This document shows positions 59,101-64,000 of a stretch of 64,000 nucleotides of DNA, in pieces. The position numbers and the translations under genes are program-made. The notes under the pieces were generated by a model. That model was not told where the DNA came from, made no database searches, and saw nothing but the letters and a program-made list of their open reading frames with translations. Numbering within the stretch: the first letter of the stretch is position 1; each line of letters opens with the position of its first letter. This stretch comes from Setophaga petechia (lineage: Eukaryota > Chordata > Aves > Passeriformes > Parulidae), in the NCBI GenBank assembly GCA_024362935.1, contig JANCRA010000033.1, positions 4,669,001-4,733,000 of the forward strand, read 5' to 3'.

Positions 59101-59608
59101 ATGAGAGGAATAGAGGATTTGTCTTTATAAACAAGCTGTGGGTCTGCTGGTAGATAAAACTAGCACTGGGAGATAAAAGAAACAATGGGAAGGATTCCAC
59201 TGGTTGATGAATGGGAAAAGATATTTGCTTTTACAAATAAACTTTAGGTTTGCTGATAAACGAAATTAGAGATTGAGAGATGAAAGGAACAATGGGGAAG
59301 AAAAAACCCTAAATTCAGTAAGAATTAAAAATTAAAAGGGAGGGTTGTACATCAGAGGGGAATCTTTGGTATCAGGTGTATTGAGAAGTCTGAACCTCTC
59401 AAGTACCTCAGCCAATGGGGAAAGAGAGAAGGGAAATGTGGCTGGGAAATTGGGATAAAAAGGGAGGCTGTGTCCTCCAAAAATTTGAGAGGTGCCAGGG
59501 GAATGCCCCATGGCCTCTCCCTTTATTCGAATAAAGCCAGAAAGGACTCCTCTATCTCCTTTTTGGACACAAACCTCTGGTGTTTGTGGATTGATTTTCC
59601 TAACACCA
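59101..59608 (+). mobile_element. LTR-like element (family B, copy 2) in NTSR1 intron 1
   Basis: About 508 bp, the fuller of the two family B copies. It has a CCAAT box at 59412-59416, GATAAAAA at 59454-59461, AATAAA at 59530-59535 and a GT-rich stretch just after. It keeps the segment around 59186-59209 that is missing from 52164-52653. Similarity to the other copy begins at ATGAGAGGAATAG and stops at TAACACCA. No target-site duplication was recognised, so the borders are approximate. No viral gene is attached. Confidence 0.78.
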
Positions 59609-60311
59609 CCAACCTGCTGCAGAGCAGGAGGACGTGGCCATGCACAGGGCAGTGGTCCTCTCCTCTCTCTGAGCTGGCTGGATGCCTCCAGAGCTGTCTC
59701 CAGCTGGATAACACCAGCCTTGAACTCTTCCAAAAAGCTTAATTTAGCTCAAGCATTGAGATCAGAAAGAGGATCTGCTTAAACTCTGTTTTCATTAGCA
59801 TTTTGTGTCTGCTCCACAGTAGTGATGTTTTCCTGGCTCCTCTCCCTGGATCTGTGGCCATCACAGAGAATAACCAGGCAGTGTGGATTAAGGTTTTAAG
59901 AATAACCAACGTGTACCATTCTGGAGCCTGTGTGTGGTCCCACACTGATGAACTATAATGGGAATGCAGAGCAGCTAATGATGTTGAGAAGTTGAGTTAA
60001 TCACATACTCTGCAGGAGTTAATCAGATACAGAACAGATGGAAATAAATAGCGTACTGACAAAAAACATCCATCATATCCACGGCAAAAACATTCCCATT
60101 CATAAACTTCCCTCCTTGGAGAAAACATTTGTACATAAAAAACAACATCTGATGCAGAACAACTTAAATGGGTCTCTTGCTCATGGTGGGTTGGGAAGGA
60201 TGTCAGAGCCCTGAATAATGGTGGCATTCCTGAGCATGGCTGCATACCTGGAGGATCATTTAACCTCATTTCTATGCATGGTTACAGTGCTGTGACCTGA
60301 ACTATTTTCAG

Positions 60312-60334
60312 ATTTATTTATTTATTTATTTATT
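60312..60334. repeat. (ATTT)n microsatellite
   Basis: Five to six ATTT/TTTA units, non-coding, in NTSR1 intron 1. Confidence 0.88.
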
Positions 60335-61060
60335 GTAAGTAACAGCAAGAGATGTGATTCATCCATAACTGTTTCATATAAATCTTATTATTCCTAATTG
60401 TACACAAGGGTAATACCTAAATATTGAACTCCCTGGGGATCTCAGAGCTTTTCATTACCTCCTTAAATGCCAGAGAACCTACTCCATTATAACTCTTTAA
60501 AAGAAAAGTTCCTCTTTTCCTGGTCTTTGCCCATCAAACTCAAACTTGAATGGTTCTGCTGATTCCACCTTCCAAAAAGAAAGAAAAACTGTGAAATTCA
60601 GGAAATCTTGGAAATAATGGAGTGGAGAATAGACAAATTGGAAAGTTCTAAGGTTTATCACTGTGCACTGGAAATGCCTTGTATATCATGGATACTCAGC
60701 TTTTTCTCTTAACAAAACTGAAGGAAAAATGTTTATTTAGAAAAATGGAAGAGCAATCAAAAAAGCCCAATGCCAAAGAAAAAAGCCAAAACCCCAAATA
60801 ACCCAAGTTCTCTCTAGGATTGAACTTGATGAAGATGATGAATTTGGGGCCTTTTACATCTCACTTCCATTAATTTAAGGCTTCTCCCTCTGATTTAAGA
60901 GGATATGTGGAATTTAAAAAGGAAGGGGTTTGGTATGGGACAGCTGCTGCCTTCCTGTAGCTGGTCAGGGAGAACAGAAGTAACAGAGCAGCAGTGAGGA
61001 TCCTCCATCCCATCATCATTAACCCAAAGCTTCAAATCCTCCCCACCTCCTCCCTCAGGA

Positions 61061-61113
61061 AATCACAGAAAATTCTCAGTTGGAAGGGACCCACAAGGAT
61101 CACTGAGCCCTGC
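61061..61113 (-). mobile_element. Short CR1 LINE tail, minus orientation
   Basis: On the plus strand AATCACAGAAAATTCTCAGT, then TGGAAGGGACCCACAAGGAT and CACTGAG give the reverse complement of a CR1 subfamily tail, similar in type to 37784-37842. Only about 50 bp remain. Confidence 0.72.
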
Positions 61114-62845
61114 TCCTTCCTTCTTCCTTTCCTGTGACTGGTACAGTGAGCTACAAGGTAAATTAATTCAATTTAGCCAATTTTGCTTGCAAACAGGAAT
61201 AAAGTCAATTCATATGCTGTCAGCTTGCTGGCCTCAGCCTGGCTGCTCAGATCCATTGCACTATTTAGGGCAATATTTTTGGTTGAACAAAAGCTCAGTG
61301 AATAATGTTCATGCTTTTCCCTTTGAACACACAGGTCTTTGGTACCATTTCCCCCTCACCCTACCCAGCAGCTATGTTCTACTGAAGGGGAAATAATCTT
61401 TCAACTTCAAATGACAGACTGGGAATGCACTTTAAATAATTTACCAGTGCAGTTGGATTTCAGTTCTCACTATCTGCTGGTATTTTGGTTCCTGCCTGTT
61501 TTTTGCCAAAGGGATATTGCCCATTGCCTTTCACAAGATATTTGGGTTTCTCCAGCTCTGCTGCTTGTCAGCCCTCTAAAGAATTTAATAAATGTTCATA
61601 CAGTGCCTAATGCTCCTGACGGCTGAGTAACCCTAATCCAGATTTTGCAGTTATTTTCTGCTTATCCTCTTTTGGTTCTTCTTTCCTGCTGGCTTGCACA
61701 AGTTGTGGGGGCTCACGGGGTGGACATTCATCCAAAGTGTCTGCATGGTGCTCCCTGTGGAGCAGGCTGGTGCTGGTGTTGAGTGTGGCTGATGATTTCC
61801 TTCTCAAAGCCCAGGAAATCAGCTTCTTTCCTGTGTTCCTCACCACAACTGCCAGTGCTCAGCACATCTGACACTCCTGTGTGGCCTCTGCAGCCTGGGA
61901 TGCTGCAGGAGGGGCAGCCACCACAGCCTTGAGGCCAGCACAGGCTGCAGGTGTGTCTGAGGGCACTACCACCATGTAAATAACTCACAGCAGCTGATTC
62001 TGTGAGCCAGCATCCAGATCCTTGCTGTCTAACCTGTGCCTGCTCTTCCATTCTCCTTTGGTTCATGCTTGGGATGGCTGTTGTCATGAATGAGACTGTT
62101 GTGCTTGGATATTTACTCAAAGACAGCATCAAGAAAAATACTCAAACCCTGGTGACAGCCAATTATCCCCCAGCTTCTCTTGTTCTGGCAATACTGAGTC
62201 ATTTCATCCCCCATCATCAAAATGGATGCCTTTTTTCCCACATGGCTATGAAGTCACTTGCAGCGGCTGTTTCAGGATTCGAGCTGAGCAGCCTGCTCTA
62301 GCAGGGGAACAAAGCCAGAGACACGAGCACAGGAGCAAAACAAGCAGAGATTTCTGCCTGTGAAGAGCAGCAAACAGTTGAATCAAGTGGTGCTTGCTTG
62401 CTTTCTTTCCTCCTTCCCACACTCTGCTGGTAGGTGGATCATGACAGAGAAATGTGTGGGTCTGTTGGGCTCACGTGGGGCTGTCACACTCCAGGTTTAC
62501 ACTGGCAATGAATGTGTAATTTACTTGCAATGAGTGTGTAAATACAAAAAAATACAAAATATAAATACAAAATATTTGGAATGAGTGTGCAAATAAATGA
62601 GTGTGGAGCACTCAGGTGCTGGGCTCCCCTCTGCCACTCATGTCCCTCTGTCCTGCCCTTTGTGGGGGAAAAATGAGAGTGCACCCAGCAGCTGGCTGAG
62701 AGGAGAGCAGAAACTCATTAGAGCACAGGGTAATTAATAAATCAGCTCCATTCCCCAGGATGGTGCTGAAGATTTAAGATAAAGACTTTGTTATAAACCA
62801 GCCTTCAGCCTGAGGCATGAGGTGCACACTGCAGGAGGATCCACA

Positions 62846-63022
62846 GGAAAGTTAATTTAAACAAAAACCCAAAGAAATGGAAAGAACAAAACGTTCTCCT
62901 ATTGAGAAACACGTTAGACCCAATTCAGAACAATTCAAAGGAAAGTTAGGTTAAATAAAAACCCAAACAAATGGAAAGAAAAAAATAATTCTCCTGTTGA
63001 AAAATACTTCAGACCCAATTCT
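62846..63022. repeat. 94-bp imperfect tandem duplication
   Basis: Unit 1 (62846-62939) and unit 2 (62940-63022, slightly shorter) both run GGAAAGTT, AAAAACCCAAA, AAATGGAAAGAA, TTCTCCT and AGACCCAATTC in order. They have diverged by scattered substitutions and small indels, so this is an older local duplication. It is non-coding and lies in NTSR1 intron 1. Confidence 0.85.
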
Positions 63023-64000
63023 GGTTTTGCATTTCTGCCAGGTGAGGTAGAGGTAGAGGAGGGTAAGAGATGCTATAGTGTCTGAGAGACAAGTAATGTC
63101 ATGACAAAAAAAATTTATCTGTTGAATTACACTTCAGGATCAATTTTTCTGAAGCTTTTTGTAATATTTCACATATGCTGAAAAGTCTCATTAATACAGC
63201 TGGTAAAATAACAGCTTGTCTGCTTAAAGTAATTAGTAGTTGACAATTGGGTTGAATTTTAAATCCATGAGGAGCTTTGGTTAGCACTAATAAATGTTGA
63301 TTAAGGTAGCAATTAAAATCTAACAATCTCTCTGGGGGTCTGAACTTAAAAGCTGAAGTTTGGAACATACCTCACTTCACAGAGAAAATGCTACAGTTCC
63401 TCCCCAAGCTGCTTTATTAAGCTGTGGCAATGTGGATTTTTATTTCCTTTGGTTGCTTTTATTTCCCTTTATTTTTTTTCTTTTCTTTCCCCCCTTTTTT
63501 TTTTTATTTTTCCCAGTTTACACCAATTAACTGCAGCCCAAAGCAGTGCTTGGGCAGCCCCAGCACCTCTCCTGGCTGGCACAAAGACCTGGGGACAGCG
63601 GGGACATTGAGCAGAGCGAGGTTTGAGCTTTCTCTCAGGAAATGCTGTGGGACCCTCCTGACACCCCCATTTCCATGGCAGTCCTTCCCAGCAGGCTGTG
63701 TCTGTCTGTCCCTCTCCCCAGCAGGCTCTGAAGTGGGCTGGAGACATCTCCAGCTCTCCTGCAAGAAGCTCTGCTGGCTAACACAGCCAAGAGGGGAGGT
63801 CAGGCAGAGCTCATCCCTCCTGATTCCTGCTCCTCAGAGCATCCCATAATCAGGGTGATTGGAGAGGTATTGATAGGCAGAGTCTTGAGGAAGACTCAAA
63901 TTCTCCCTCTTTGTTGCACTTGAGCAGGGTGAGCAAGGCAAATCACAAAGCACATTTTGTTTATAGACTTCTTCTACTGATTTATCATCAAGGCACTATT

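Larger units (their letters stand above)
52965..64000 (-). other. NTSR1: NTSR1 intron 1 (partial, runs off the window)
   Basis: The acceptor CTGCAG sits just above 52964. No frame in 52965-64000 resembles the N-terminus, TM1-TM4, a DRY-type motif or the large first coding exon of NTSR1, so the intron continues past the window end. It contains a family B LTR (59101-59608), a short CR1 tail, an ATTT microsatellite, a 94-bp tandem duplication and an A-run at about 55277-55290. Otherwise it is unremarkable. Confidence 0.75.

Overview
The window looks like a songbird-type (passerine) avian nuclear genome. Three things support this. It carries about a dozen short 3'-end fragments of avian CR1 LINEs. 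It has two families of solo retroviral LTRs of a kind I associate with songbird genomes. Its one recognisable protein-coding gene is a vertebrate neurotensin receptor with avian-looking residues. No bacterial genes, operons, tRNA, rRNA or CRISPR array were seen. I cannot name the species.

The one gene I can support is NTSR1 (neurotensin receptor 1), on the minus strand. Its last three coding exons lie at 52763-52964, 42358-42448 and 39446-39695. All junctions are GT-AG and the reading phase is continuous across them. Together they encode the C-terminal 180 residues: TM5, the third intracellular loop, TM6, the third extracellular loop, TM7, helix 8 and the cytoplasmic tail. The first coding exon (N-terminus to TM4) is not here and should lie beyond position 64000. 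The stretch 52965-64000 is therefore part of intron 1. The 3' UTR runs below 39446; a candidate distal poly(A) signal sits at 34924-34929.

Layout: 1-34.9 kb is gene-poor flanking DNA with CR1 fragments, a (CCCTT)n array, a 34-unit 22-bp minisatellite, a 19-unit 15-bp minisatellite, AT-rich tracts and two solo LTRs. 34.9-39.4 kb is the downstream flank or 3' UTR of NTSR1. 39.4-53.0 kb holds the three exons and introns 3 and 2. 53-64 kb is intron 1.

The most notable structure is the mobile-element load. Three solo LTRs of one family (20090-20474, 26390-26806, 41827-42201) have 6-bp target-site duplications, two perfect and one with a single mismatch. The third lies within intron 3, in the same transcriptional sense as the receptor. 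A second LTR family has two copies (52165-52653, 59102-59608), one of them ending about 110 bp from the exon 2 donor. I found no convincing new biological system. The findings are local structural observations of graded interest.
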